Shown here: in pieces, positions 19,722 through 31,449 of the stretch
Layout: each line of letters begins with the position of its first letter
Numbering within the stretch: position 1 is the first letter of the stretch
Assembly: GCA_036172665.1 (NCBI GenBank)
Contig: CM069877.1
Coordinates: forward strand, 18,315,001 to 18,379,000
DNA: 64,000 nucleotides
Direction: 5' to 3'
From: Prosopocoilus inquinatus
Lineage: Eukaryota > Arthropoda > Insecta > Coleoptera > Lucanidae
Notes under the pieces: generated by a model
Databases searched by the model: none
Told to the model about the DNA's origin: nothing
The model's input: only the letters and a program-made list of their open reading frames with translations
Made by a program: the position numbers and the translations under genes

Positions 19722-19880
19722 AGTACAAAGTTTTTTTTTTAATCTCAAACCGGACAGAAAAATGAAGGGAAAACAGTCAAAGTTTCGCTATAGATTTATA
19801 GCTTCCTGACGAAGCTATAAATCTATAGCGAAACGTTGAATGTGTTCCCTTCATTTTTCTGTCTTTTTTCAATAAATTAT
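19722..19880. mobile_element. PLE terminal piece in fold-back form
   Basis: The two arms meet near 19804. The right, plus-strand arm has CTGACGA, stem II GCTATA/TATAGC, GAAA and stem III ACGT followed by T, a minimal hammerhead like the one at 54147. The left arm is its inverted copy with the CTGANGA box disrupted. CCCTTCATTTTTCTGTC flanks both arms and also follows the PLE hammerhead near 54187. Confidence 0.65.
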
Positions 19881-19904
19881 TATTTAAGTGCTTAATTATT
19901 TAAG

Positions 19905-20110
19905 TAGCGTGCCTTTTTTGTTATTTTTTAAAATGCGTGGCGAATTTATTTTTAATTGATTTTTTAATTTACGGGGCGTGTCTTTTTAATTTAGAGGCGT
20001 GTCCTTTTAATCTAGGGGTGTATCCTTTTTAATTTAGAGAGACGACTTTTTTTTTAATTAGCGGTGTAATTTTTTTAATTTACTTGGCACGTCCTACCTT
20101 ATTTGGTTGA
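19905..20110. repeat. Degenerate tandem repeat GGCGTGTC-TTTTTAATTTA
   Basis: GCGTGCC or GGCGTGTC followed by T-rich AATTTA recurs about every 25-40 bp from 19909 to 20100, with outliers near 20428 and 20580. Confidence 0.55.
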
Positions 20111-20636
20111 GTACTTTGAATAAGTAACGAACAATTTTCTTAAAGTAGGCGGATCCGCATGGGTATTTAACGTTTTGTTGTTACTAGAAGCATGTGCCTA
20201 ATTAACCCTCACAACCCTTAGAATATCGGAATAATTCCTGTTGATTAAATAAAAATTTATCGTCCGGGGGACGTATTAACCCTCAAAACTTAACGAATAG
20301 TAAATTGTTACACGGGGGTCCTAACATTCATCATATAACCATATAAAATTCGAAAGATCTTGATGATTGAATGATAAAGTTAATAACAGCAAAAAAGTAA
20401 GCGGTTTAATTTTCTTCATTTTCAAGGGGCGTGTTCTACCGTTAACATTGATGTGGGGGTGAAAGTAGGCGCGCATAAATTATAAAATGTGAAAGAAATG
20501 AATGGAACGGTTCGAAACTGAATATTTAAGAGGCGTAATATTTATTTTTATTTTCTCAAGGGAGCGTCTCTTTTAAGGGGCGTGTCCTGTCCTAAGTCCG
20601 TCCTGAATCTGTTGGACATATTCGTTAAACATATAT

Positions 20637-20770
20637 TAGACGTTTACGATAATTGGAACGGTATATACCGGTTAATCTATTCTCTCACTCTTACTTGCAT
20701 TAAATGCATTCGTTCTATCTTACTTTTCTACCCCGATCCGTATACCGCTCCAATTATCGTAAACGCCTAT
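20637..20770. repeat. Inverted repeat, about 33-bp arms
   Basis: CGTTTACGATAATTGGAACG at 20641 is matched inverted by CTCCAATTATCGTAAACG ending near 20766. Confidence 0.65.
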
Positions 20771-20952
20771 TATTTCCTTATCCCTGGGGGGCATGCTTCA
20801 ACCTTGTGTATACTCATACAGCGCCAAGCTCACAGAAGCCCCGGCAAATATGTGAACTACAGTCAAAAGATCGAGATGGGATATTGTTATAAATTAGATT
20901 GAAATGAGACGCAAAGAATCAAACAGCATTACCCGACACGTAAGTACACTTA

Positions 20953-21193
20953 GGGTACGAAGATACCTCGCTGTTCACCCTCGATGTTTAGGTCGTGCTC
21001 TATAGCTCGATATAAAACAAACAAACAAAAAATGAAATCGTGCATGTCGAAGATGCGCGCTACTATTCACCTTCGATATGCACGGTTCTATTTAAAACTG
21101 TACTTTTGTTTTATATTGAGGTAATATTGCGGTATCGAGTGCGACCTAAACATCGAGGGTGAACAGTGAGGCACCTTCAGCATATTCGTACCC
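20953..21193. repeat. 240-bp hairpin element
   Basis: GGGTACGAAGATACCTC...TGTTCACCCTCGATGTTTAGG pairs with CCTAAACATCGAGGGTGAAC...GTACCC. A second, inner hairpin (CGTGCATGTCGAAG with CTTCGATATGCACG) lies in the loop. Probably a MITE; noncoding. Confidence 0.7.
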
Positions 21194-21199
21194 TTTATT

Positions 21200-21705
21200 G
21201 TAAGCTTCATGATGCTCTAGGAGGGAAATACAGATGGTCGAACCTAACAAAAAATCGAAAAAGATCATGTTGACTGAATAAGCGACGGTTACGGAAGAAG
21301 AAAACTTAGTTTTGCTTTATTTTTTTGAGGGAGCGTGCTCAGTAATTAGTTGTTAACTTTGAAGTGTAATAGAATTCGCCAAAGCAGGCAAAAAACGTAA
21401 ATTGTAAAAGAAAATGTCAAAATGTGAGCTGGATGGAAAATGAATTTGAATTTTGCCATATTTACTTTGTGCGTCTTCTATTTAAAGGGCGTTTTTAAGT
21501 AGATGGATCCGTAAGAGTATTGAATTCGAGAAAGTTTCTTATTTTTTTTTTTTGTAATAAATTTACCGATTCCACCAAATAAAGTAGACACATCCGAGCG
21601 CTCACGAAGTAGCCTTACAGCGTGCGCGTATATGCGGTGTCGATACATGCCGATTTAAATTTTGTGCCTACTTGGAGTGGTTTCATCTGTATAGTTATAC
21701 TGGGT
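21200..21705. other. No feature recognised
   Basis: AT-rich sequence without repeats or domains that I could identify. Confidence 0.35.
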
Positions 21706-21800
21706 GTCTCATAACGTACGGAGGAGATTGAAAGGGCAGCTATATGAGATCAAAATAAAGTTTTTTTTTCTTAATTCTTAATATCTCGAATTTGAGCGAA
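21706..21800. mobile_element. Truncated CTGGGTGTCTCA MITE
   Basis: CTGGGTGTCTCATAACGTACGGAGGAGATT and about 60 more bp match the left end of the 1580-2182 element. The right part is missing. Confidence 0.65.
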
Positions 21801-22363
21801 TAAAATTCCGCAGATTTCTCTTCGAATCATGGTATACAGGCTGTCCATTTTTCAAGTGCCATTATAGGGATCTCGCTTATCTAAAGAGATACGAAGTTGG
21901 TTAAATTAGAGCAAAGTTGTGCATTTTCGTGCTGAATAATAATCTGAAAAGAAATTTGAAATATCTTCAATAGTCTTGAAAATATCGCAAAAAAATAAAA
22001 TTAGTGATTTTCGATTTTAATCTTTTCACGATAAACTAATTGTATTAAGCGTTTCTAACCAAGACATTATTCAGAACTTTTTTATGAGGAATTCGAATAT
22101 GGAACCCCTTTTCAACAATTTTCAAGATGGCGGAGAAACACCTGGCAAATTCATTTTTTCTTATGAACGCCATTTTGGATTTTAACATTTTGAGATTACG
22201 TTTTTTTTTACAACAATGTATAACACATGGTCGTCCAATATCACATTTTTGCCAAAAATCCAAGTTTTCATTTTTTGCGAAGAGTGCTTTGGAAAAACAA
22301 AACGTTCTTTTATTGTGACAAAAATTTGACAGTTTGATCCTATGTCAAGTCTTGATAACTTAC

Positions 22364-22602
22364 CTAGCTTGAACCTTCTGCAATTTGATGCGGTGCTTCT
22401 GGAGGAATCTCTCGTTGACCTCTTCGAGGGCCAGATCAACCGCAGGACCACACCGCTCCAGATCGAAGGGCGAGTCCAAGTGAGACGCCATCAGCACCCC
22501 CACGTTATAATAACTATGGGTTGGTTCCCCGAGATTCGAGACGAGAACTCGCACGACGTAATTAAAAATGACGAGCAAACTGAAGGCCCTCATTTTTTTC
22601 AA
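22364..22602 (-). CDS. First coding exon of a receptor-type guanylate cyclase-like gene
   Basis: The exon gives about 80 residues. A signal peptide is likely at the start (MRAFSLLVIFNYVVRVLVS from the second Met; the first Met is three residues earlier). HSYYNVGVLMASHLDSP and FDLERCGPAVDLALEEVN follow, resembling the start of the family 1 ligand-binding (ANF receptor) domain, in particular insect guanylate cyclase 32E-type receptors, which make cGMP on ligand binding. The exon ends at a strong donor, CAAGCTAG|GTAAGT (GT at 22363-22362), in phase 2. Later exons should lie below 22360 but were not found. The family call rests on these motifs alone. Confidence 0.6.
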
Positions 22603-23290
22603 TTCTGTTACGCACAGTAGCTACATTTTTAATTCTACGCAAAAAAGAAAATTCCATCGTTTTTTGCGTCCGAAATAAATAGAGAAATGAGAAGCTCAGG
22701 AACACAAAAGCAAAGAAAAAAAGGAATCTTAATTGTTTCTTCTTCCGTCGTTTGGCGCAGGTGTTTCCGCTTCGATTTTGTTTTTTTTTCCGATTCTATC
22801 GTCTGCGATTAGTTCCAAACCAATAACAAGAAAAATGATTGACGTCTCTGCAGCTTCGCGTCGTTAAATCCGAGCTCGAAAATCGAGAAAATCGTTCCCC
22901 CTCCCCCTCCACTTACCCTTTCAAGGACGAGACAATTTGCAATTTGTTTCAGCACGGCATAAATAATTCAGACCGGTGATAGATTGCGAAGTTCGCTTTC
23001 AGAAAAACACAAGTTCGGCGAAATTGTTTTAAAGAAAGCCCTTTGTCGTCGTCAGCGATGGAAAGTTAATGGAATTTTACCCCCGAAGCGAAAGTGACTG
23101 CATGTTTTTCGGCTCGACCAATCACGAACGACCTTAAGAAACAAACGAAATTACGGGATTTAAACAAACCCAAATCGCACAGAAACAAAAAAGAACACGC
23201 AACATTCACAACGCTTTTGGTTAAAAAGAGCCAATGACACTTCGGAACGAATTCGCGTAGATCAATTCCGATTAATCTTAAGTGAATCTT

Positions 23291-23310
23291 AAGCCCAGTA
23301 CTGGGCTTAC
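23291..23310. repeat. 20-bp perfect palindrome
   Basis: TAAGCCCAGTACTGGGCTTA is fully self-complementary and lies just before the divergent hammerhead. Confidence 0.7.
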
Positions 23311-23480
23311 CGGTATAAAATCGGGCAAGTAGTTGGGATTGCGGTGGGGTTTCTCGAGGTATTCTTCAGCTGATGAGGCCCCAATTAGTGCCGAAATAGC
23401 GCTATACAGAGGTTGCTTGAAGGCCCCACTGTAATCTGAGCAGACTTGCTACAGCGTATAATCACAGTACTACTTTATTA
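23310..23480 (+). mobile_element. Divergent retrozyme fragment
   Basis: TATAAAATCGGGCAAGT, the hammerhead, and CCCCACTGTAATC follow the order of the 312-bp unit with many substitutions. An older, separate lineage of the same element class. Confidence 0.65.
23341..23432 (+). ncRNA. Divergent type I hammerhead with compensatory stem changes
   Basis: CTGATGA (23370-23376), stem II GGCCC/GTGCC, GAAA, loopless stem III ATAGCGCTAT and cleavage triplet ATA are all present. Stem I pairs GGTGGGG with CCCCACT, TCGAG with CTTGA, and about five of six pairs near the core. Stem I and stem III differ from the 312-bp family on both strands yet still pair, which is covariation evidence for the fold. Confidence 0.8.
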
Positions 23481-24999
23481 AAACGGGTTAATTGATCAAA
23501 TATACTTTATTTCTTAACTAATCGCGAGTGACGGTAAGGATCAATAACTGACCAATGAAAACATCAGTTGTGAAAACAAATGACTGCGTAAGAGTCAACT
23601 GTTTAAATATTTTGGACAAAGATACGGAAGTAACCAACAACAACGTAAAGAAAGTCATACGTATTTTCAGCCAATCGATCTTAGGAAACAAATGAGAAGA
23701 AAAAAAATGGCCAATCGTGAGCGGCCTCGAGAAACAAGTGAGACGAAAGTGAAATAAACTAAACATGTGCGCCGATTATAAAGACAAAAATGAATAAATT
23801 ATCAATGACGGCCTCAAACGCGACAATTGTGACCGACCTTGAAAAATAATTGACAGAAATCGATAAATTAGACGTATACTTCCAATGAAATCATAGGTAC
23901 TAAATAACAAAAACAAATTAATTAATAATGACATGTTGGAAAATGCCATTGGCCAATCGCAAATTAATCACCAATCACAGCACTAATAGCGGCGTCGGCC
24001 AATCATCATCATCACTAAGAAACAAGTGAGCGCACGCGACCAATGAAATGTCGATTCTAGAAACACGAATAAGTAAATGTCTAATAATAAACAACCTTGG
24101 TGGCCGCGTTGGCCAATCGTGAGCGATTTTAAGAAACGCGCGAGAATTAAATTTTGAAAATGAAGTCGGCAATTCTAAAACTCTATACAAGTCACCATCA
24201 GTGACGCTTTCGACAATAACATTAACCAATCACGAGTGACCTTAAGAAGCAGGTGAGAATTCAACTTAAATTTGCGCGCGAAATAAAACCGCAGAGGAAA
24301 AAACATAAATCAGGAAATAACCAACGATAGACGCTTCGAAGCAGTTATTCAATCATAAGCAAGTTAAAAAAAAATGGAACGCGCGGCTAATGAAAAAGTT
24401 GAATGTGAAAACAAAAATACATAAGTAAATAATTCATTATGAGCAGCTCTAAAAACAAGTGAGTACCAAAATCAACAAAACATCCGAAGAGTAAGGAAAC
24501 AACCAATCCCAGCCCTTCGTTTGAAGAAATCTGCAAGTCTTAGAGTTTTTTTTTTTGACAATTGTGAAGAAAAAATTAATCAATTACTATGCTGAAACCG
24601 TCAGTCTTTTAAATCTTCTGCACAAATTTAAGAATTTTTGGCCAATCGGCGACGACCTTAACAAACAAAACAGACACGAAGTTATTTTTATAAAACAGAC
24701 ACCTTCTACAATCAGCTGATTATGAAAAGAAAAATAAATTTTTAACCAAGGATTAATCAAGAACGTCATTTTTAATAGCGTCATTGTTTTAAATCTTTAA
24801 ATCTACCTTAACAAAGAAAAAAGAAGCAAAATTAATCAATGAAATAAGCGCTTCCGACAATGACCTGATTATCAGAACAAAAATAATTTTTTTAACCAAT
24901 GGCTAATCACCACTGTCAGTTTTGAATGAATTCGTCTGGTTCTTATATTCTGTCCAATCGTCAGCGATCTTAAAAACATGAAATTAATCATCTATGAAA

Positions 25000-25745
25000 A
25001 CAAAACAAACCAACAGAATTTTTTTCGCTTAACTGTTCCTAAAAAATTTGTATTTTTGAATCAACGTCGCAACTTTCAGAAACAAAGGGCCAACGCATCC
25101 AATAAAGTCGGCGAATACGAAAACAAAAAAGGTAAATAAACAATCAACCACCACATCATTATTCGTTCAATTAAAACTTAAAGTCACCGCGGGTCATCTA
25201 TTACTATTTTAATTAAAAAAAAAAAAATAGAATGGTTATTAAAGCACTGTGAAATTAACGTCGACGAAATCATGCGAAAGCAAAAATAATAATAATAATA
25301 ATAATTACACAGCAATAACTGAAGCTGACGTGTTGTCAAGTCGAAATCGAGATTGGCCGTCGTCTGCACTAAAAGAGCATCGCGACGCGTCTGTCCAACC
25401 ACCTGAGGAATCCAGAGAAGTCCGTGCGTCGGATTTGCGCAAAACTCCGGGAGAGATGCGTAATCTCGCTGGAAGTTGATTTCCGGACTTGGGTAAGTTT
25501 GGCCTCAATAAGTGAACACAAATTTCTTGCAAAAATTAAAAAAAAAAAACTCTCGGGTAATTGAACTAAACAAAAATTAAAATGTTAAATATTTTTCGAG
25601 TGAACGTGTTTAATGAAATTTCAAAAATACGTATTTCTAGTTCAACAGATTTTTTTTTAATTTAAAGAAAACTAAGAAACTTCTAGGAAAGTTTTTCCAT
25701 GTAATTTATATACAGGGGGTGGATAAAAAAGTAGCAGGTATTGTA
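25000..25745. other. No gene; AAT microsatellite and a donor-like site
   Basis: (AAT)n lies at 25285-25303. A GC-richer patch, 25320-25490, ends in GGACTTGG|GTAAGTTTGG, a good donor on the plus strand, and could be a noncoding exon. No domain is recognised. Confidence 0.35.
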
Positions 25746-26870
25746 CTGGGTGTCTCACAACGTACGTAGGAGATTGAAAAGGCAGCTGTAGGACATCAAA
25801 ATAAAGCTTTTTTCTTAATTCGCTTTTGACTAAAACCCAATGATAAGAAAGCTACAGCAGTTTAGCTTTCTTAATTTCTTCTTTAATTTACACTTATAGT
25901 TTCTTAATTAATAAAAAATTTCACAAAATACAACTTAAACTAAGATGTGTTATTTCGTTAGCTCTTATTTATAAGGTTTTCTAACAGTTAATTTTAGGTA
26001 TTCACATAATTTTTTTTTCTGATTTATGCATAACATATATAGTTTATTTTAGATTTTTACATATTAAGTTATATTTACTTACATTCAGACATATACAGGG
26101 TGGGCCAACAGTGCGTGGGGGGAAGACTGTGGCGTTACTATTGAAAATTTTTTAAACCTGTGTACTCAATAACATACATATCGGTTAGACGCATAATCTA
26201 AAATTATTTATACTTACACAGAGTGTTCCGTAAGAGTATGACGACCCTAACATATGTTTCTTTTAAATGGAACACCCTATATATTATTGCACTATTAGAT
26301 GCCTCATTATCAGTGGACGAAAATAATAGCAGGTTTTATTTACCTAAACTTTATCGTTTTCGAGATATTGACAATTTCCCGGTAAAAAATGGCAAAATTT
26401 GTTACTCCATAAATTAGTTATTTTTAAATATTTTGCTTTGAATTTTGGTGGATACATTATTTAACTATTAGAAAACAGAAATGTAAGATCAACTCGAATT
26501 TTTTCCAGGTACTTTACATAGGGTACACTCAATGTGAAACAGCCGGTATATCTTTTAGGATGATTAGATTTTTGTTAGGTTTAACATTTTTATGATTTTG
26601 TCAGTGTGATTAGGTTGTTTTTAGACACTTTTTAGTGCTTTTAAGTTGGTAACGTACTGAAGATGGCAGCTTAGCTGCCGAAATACGTATCTACGGATAT
26701 AAAAATTATTGTAGGCGGAGGTTAATTTCAATTAAAATACAACTTTATTGTGAAATAAACTCTAAATTTGTCAAAACCACCGTTCATAAAATGTCTCTGT
26801 TTCCAGGTTTCCTAGTTTTGTTTTTAATCACTAGGCGGTGCATAACGACATGAAAACCCGGTAACTGAGA
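25746..26870. mobile_element. CTGGGTGTCTCA MITE split by other repeats
   Basis: 25746-25940 and 26734-26870 follow consecutive parts of the 1580-2182 element (AATACAACTTTATT, GGTTTCCTAGTTTTG). About 790 bp between them holds TACAGGGTGGGCC (26095) and CAGAGTGTTCCGT (26219) element ends and a piece of the 29076-29180 sequence. The right terminus is missing. Confidence 0.6.
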
Positions 26871-27195
26871 TAAAATTTTCCTAAAGTGCTCTTAACTTGC
26901 GATGTTTGGGTGTGATTTGCTCTCATCTGTAGGTTGTTTTTTGACGATTTATACCTAATATATATATTTTAATTTATTTTTCAGGATTTTTAGGTATCAA
27001 ATAACAGGGAATCATATACTTATTTATTCGTTAGAATAAGAAGTATTTTCGGATATTTGGACTATTTATTTCCGCATTTCCGTGTTGTTTGGTTAGCTCT
27101 CATTTGTAAAGTTTTCTGACAGTTAACTTTAGGTGTTCACATAAATTTTTTCCGTTTTATATATTAATTTATATTTACTTACATTTACACATATA

Positions 27196-29085
27196 CCGGG
27201 TGTTTGAAATTGGGTGTGCACTGAAGAGATCTCCTAAACCGTAAGAGATACAAATATGGTTAAATGGAAGAAAAGTTGCATGAATCAATGTCTAACTCGT
27301 ATTCATTAACAGAATGATTCTTTTATTATTTCTTCTTGAGATATTAATAAAAATGTAAAAAAATCGATTTTCTTTTTCTCTCTGTATCTCTTTTATTATA
27401 CATAATTTTAAAATGCTGATAGCTTTCTACAGGTACTTTTTGATTCTGCTTCGAATAGAAGTAATAGAATTGAAGTTAAACGTTTCGTCTTTCCACGACC
27501 ATCATCAGTTTCGATTTTTTAAATACAGCTTATGTCTTTTTATTATTCTCCTCGATGGCATTTTTTCTCCTGATTGTAATGATATATCACACTTAATAGT
27601 TGATATTATTTTGAAGCTTAAATAATTCAGATTTTATATGAAAATTTTATATAATACATCATTTCACATTTTTTGTTCACCTTATTATCTTTTTATTATT
27701 CTGGTCGATAGAATTTTTTCTGGTGATTTCAGTGAGTATAATACTTAATACCTTTTTTTCAAGTAAAGTTAGAATATGACAAAAAAACTGACACAGTTTC
27801 GTCATGTTTTTCTTAACAAGTAAATTTATTCCTAACCACTATTTTTTATTTGTTAAGTATTAGCAACTAACATTCAGTTGTCGGAAGGGAAAAATTCAAT
27901 AAATATTGACTAAATGATATTAGGTGGTTAACACGAACCAAATAAACAACTGTGTAAATATATTAAATTACAAGAACAAAATAAATAAGTTGAATAAAAA
28001 TTATAGAAGAACATAAGTTTGTGAATTAAAGAAAATGAACTAAATAAATTAAAGTAAACCTCGAAATGTCCTCCAATGTTTTCAAAACACACATTCATTC
28101 TTAATCCTATGTGTTGTTTAGCGTGTCGAACATGAATTAGCGAAATATTTTTGTAAGAATCTAATATTCACCTTCTTAGTTCCTCCTTATTATTTATCTT
28201 AATGCTAGTCACTGTTTCGATGTCCAAAATACCAACTTTATCCTGTTTATATTATGGTTGGTGGTCCCGATATATCTTGCCAAACTTTATCGGGTCAAAA
28301 CGAGTGGCAATATTTAGTGTTATTTTTGGACTTAACCATAATTAAAAAAAATTAAAGATAGTGAAGTGTTGAGAGCCACTGTCTGCTAAAGAAATTAAAT
28401 TGTTGTAGAAAGTATCTTTCAAATTTATCACAAAAATATTTGTTTTTAGCTGCCAATGTCTTTGTAAAAGGTAGTACGCAGTAATATCTAAATATTTTTA
28501 GTATAATTAGTATTCACTTTGTCTTTTAACTCAACAGTGCGAGTCAAAATTAAAAACTAGGCTTTCTCATTCCTAAACCAAAGCTGAGATACTAATCTAG
28601 CAAGTTATAACCAATAGATACTTGTTGGTAAAAAATAATTTTCGTAAGTGCAGTGCATTATATTATATCACTATTAATATCACCTATTAAGTGTGATGTA
28701 CCGTTACAATCAGTACAAAAAATTCTATCGAATAGAACAATAAAAAGACAAAAGTTGTATTTAAAAATTCGAAACTAATGATGATCGCGGAAAGACGAAA
28801 CGTTTGACTTCAATTCTGTTGTTGCTATTCGAAGCAGAATCAAAAACTGCCTGTAGGAAGTTAAATCAGAAATTTAAAATTATGTATAATAAAAGAGATA
28901 CAGAGAGAAAAAAAATCGATTTTTTTTACATTTTTATTAATATCTCAAGAAATAAGAAAAAAATCATTCTCTCAGTGGATATGAATTGGGCATTGATTCG
29001 TGCAACTTTTCTTCCATTTAACGGAATTTTTATCTCTTATGGTTTAGGAGATCCCTTCAATGCACACTCAATGTGAAACAGCCGG
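27196..29085. mobile_element. 1.9-kb element with arms of about 450 bp, TA duplication
   Basis: The ends CCGGGTGTTTGAAAT and inverted CCGGCTGTTTCACAT are flanked by TA. Inverted similarity extends from 27196 to about 27650 and from about 28640 to 29085. No transposase is seen. The sequence just beyond the right end recurs at 26547-26640, so another copy once sat there. Confidence 0.7.
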
Positions 29086-29189
29086 TATATCTTTTTAGGA
29101 TGATTAGATTGTTGTTAGGTTTATCATTTTTATGATTTTATCAGTGTGATTAGGTTGTTTTTAGATTTTTTTAGTGCTTTGAAGTTTAC

Positions 29190-30247
29190 TGAATTTTTAA
29201 TCTAAAATATCAAAGAAAATAGTTTTTAAAACTTTAACTGGACAGTTTTAAAATTGAATAAAAATCGACTTCAATTAGAATAACAAAGTTGATTCTCATT
29301 TCCAATGGTCACTTGTTTTTTTTTTTTAGTAAATTCTGGCGGTTCAGGTAAATCTCTAAAACTTTTACAATTAACATTTTTTTATATGTCTGATAATAAA
29401 GTGTAGTACCGTACAAAATGTAAACAAAAACTCTCTAAAAAGTTTAATTTTTTTTCTGGAATTCTGACGTGATAGAAAAAAACTAATAACAGATTTTCTT
29501 TATAATGTTGAAATCTTTGAAGAGCACATAGTCTTATCTCATCCGCAAAAAAAAATATATTTTTTCGCAGGCTAGTGTTATTAATTGAAGTTGACTCGTG
29601 TCCCATGAAAATTGTAAGTACAGTTTATTTATTTATTTTTTGTGAGAACGTATATTACTTGAAATTTTTCTTGACAGTGTAACTTAAAAAGCATTTCAAG
29701 TTTTGTTTGAAGTACTGCAACAACGATAATTTTTTTAAAAAGTTGAATTACGCGAAAACGGTTTAAATTAGACCCCATATGCAGTACACAAAGTCACATT
29801 AAAATTCAGTTCGAAATCTGAAAATGCAAAAATATACAGCGTATTCCATTTAAAATAACGATGTGACCAGATCAAACGGAATGGTCTGTATACACCAAGC
29901 TGATTTTAAAATATGCTGCACATGATATTAAGTTAATTTTATTTGAAACATTTTTTTGTAAAATCAATAACTGGAGAGATATGAAGGAAGCCGCCTTAAC
30001 TGAAACATCCTTTACACTTATATTTAATTTGGTAATCTCATCTTATTTATTTTTACTTAAATAGTTGAAGAGCTGACTTAGTTGCACAGTGTACAGGGTG
30101 GCCCAACGATGCGTATTTCTTCTGTGAGTCTTATGGGAAAAAAAAATTAGGAAAAAAATTGTTACTGGAATCCTTGGTGCCTTGTGTAAACGTTTGACTG
30201 GCTGTACGCAAATTTTACCGTGCGGGTAACCCGTTTCTACTTCGAAC
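29190..30247. other. No gene recognised
   Basis: AT-rich. TACAGCGTATTCCATTTAAAA at 29837 and TACAGGGTGGCCCAACG at 30093 look like single ends of small MITEs. Confidence 0.35.
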
Positions 30248-30403
30248 GGGGACCCTATTCTCACGTCACTCGACTATATGTCGTATGCGAAAATGACGTC
30301 ATAATGAAGTAATACAAAACATTACAAATCGTTCGAGAATTGCGACATTTTGACGTCGTTTTCGCATACGACACATAATCGAGTGATTTAAGAATAGGGC
30401 CCC
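30248..30403. mobile_element. 156-bp hairpin MITE
   Basis: The arm starting GGGGACCCTATTCTCA (with CGACTATATGTCGTATGCG further in) pairs with the inverted arm ending TTAAGAATAGGGCCCC over about 60 bp. Confidence 0.7.
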
Positions 30404-30412
30404 TGAAAGGTA

Positions 30413-31106
30413 ATTTGTCGACGATGCTAGTGTGAGCCACGCTAGCAATTGATTTCTTTGTTTTAACAGAGGAATCCGCTTTTTCTGCTATTTTTCTCTT
30501 TCCGGCTATATCGTTTCCCTACTTTCTTCGGCTAGTTTTCCCTATCGAATGCGTTACATATACGGTTTTCGCTAAGTAACAGCGTGCCCTTCTGAAGAAC
30601 AGCAGACCCAACTGTAGTGTAAGTGTTGACTACATTTCTGCTGAATGCAAGTGTTATACGATCTCCAACCAATGAAATGAGCGCTCAGTCACAACATTGG
30701 GAGTGGAAACTGCTGCCGATTTGTTCTGCTGAATGTGGCTATTGGCGCGCGATCGACAAAAAGCGACGAAACTGAAGCTTGACGTGACAACGAGTGGCGG
30801 CGCTACTCCGTGATGCTTGTTTACAAATGATGGCTGAAAACGATCTCTTTTCGAACTACAATCAAGACAAAGAACGTAACGTACCACTTTGGTAATTTAT
30901 TTATTTATCTCTGTTAGTATACGATGCAAATATACCGGCACATGTTGGTGCATATGTTTTTGAGTGTTAATACATGCCTTTAGGTACCGGCGTTTTGCTA
31001 CGACGACTAATTGTTCCTCCTAGAAATTTTCCGAATTTTGGCGTACGCTGTGAATCTTAGGAGGCGGTTTTGCAGTGGCATAGAAATCAGCTGGAGTCTT
31101 ATACAC
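30413..31106. other. No feature recognised
   Basis: Mixed sequence; short frames without motifs. Confidence 0.35.
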
Positions 31107-31447
31107 GTATTCATAAACCAATCTTAGGCCGGTATTCATAAACTAAACTTATATTTTGTGAATTACTTTCCTACAAGGTGGGAAATACCGTTTATGAAAT
31201 ATAGCGAATTGTAAATGAACGCATAGCGTAAGTTTGGTTTATGAATACCGGCCTTAGGTTATGCGTTCTTTACAATTCGCTATAATTCATAAACGGTACG
31301 CATTTCCCACATTGTGAGAAAATGATTCGCAAAATGTTCATAAACTCTCACTGATTATGCCCCAAAAATGCGGGAAATACGCTCAGTTGATGAAATATAA
31401 CGAATTTTAATCGGACGCATAGCGTAAGTTTTGTTTATGAATACCGG
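31107..31447. mobile_element. Nested MITEs with GTATTCATAAAC ends
   Basis: GGCCGGTATTCATAAAC at 31129 and GTTTATGAATACCGGCC ending at 31254 bound an inner copy of about 125 bp. An outer copy of the same family runs from GTATTCATAAACC (31109) to GTTTATGAATACCGG (31447). Confidence 0.65.
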
Positions 31448-31449
31448 AC

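Larger units (their letters stand above)
23100..24990. repeat. Decayed repeat field with CCAATC...GAGCGACCTTAAGAAACAAGTGAG
   Basis: Related blocks occur at about 23109, 23712, 23998, 24112, 24225, 24643 and 24952: CCAATC, GTGAGCGAC, TTAAGAAACAAG in that order. Between them GAAAACAAAAATAAATAA-like linkers recur. It looks like an old tandem or clustered repeat upstream of the cyclase exon. Whether the CCAAT motifs act as promoter elements is unknown. Confidence 0.5.
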
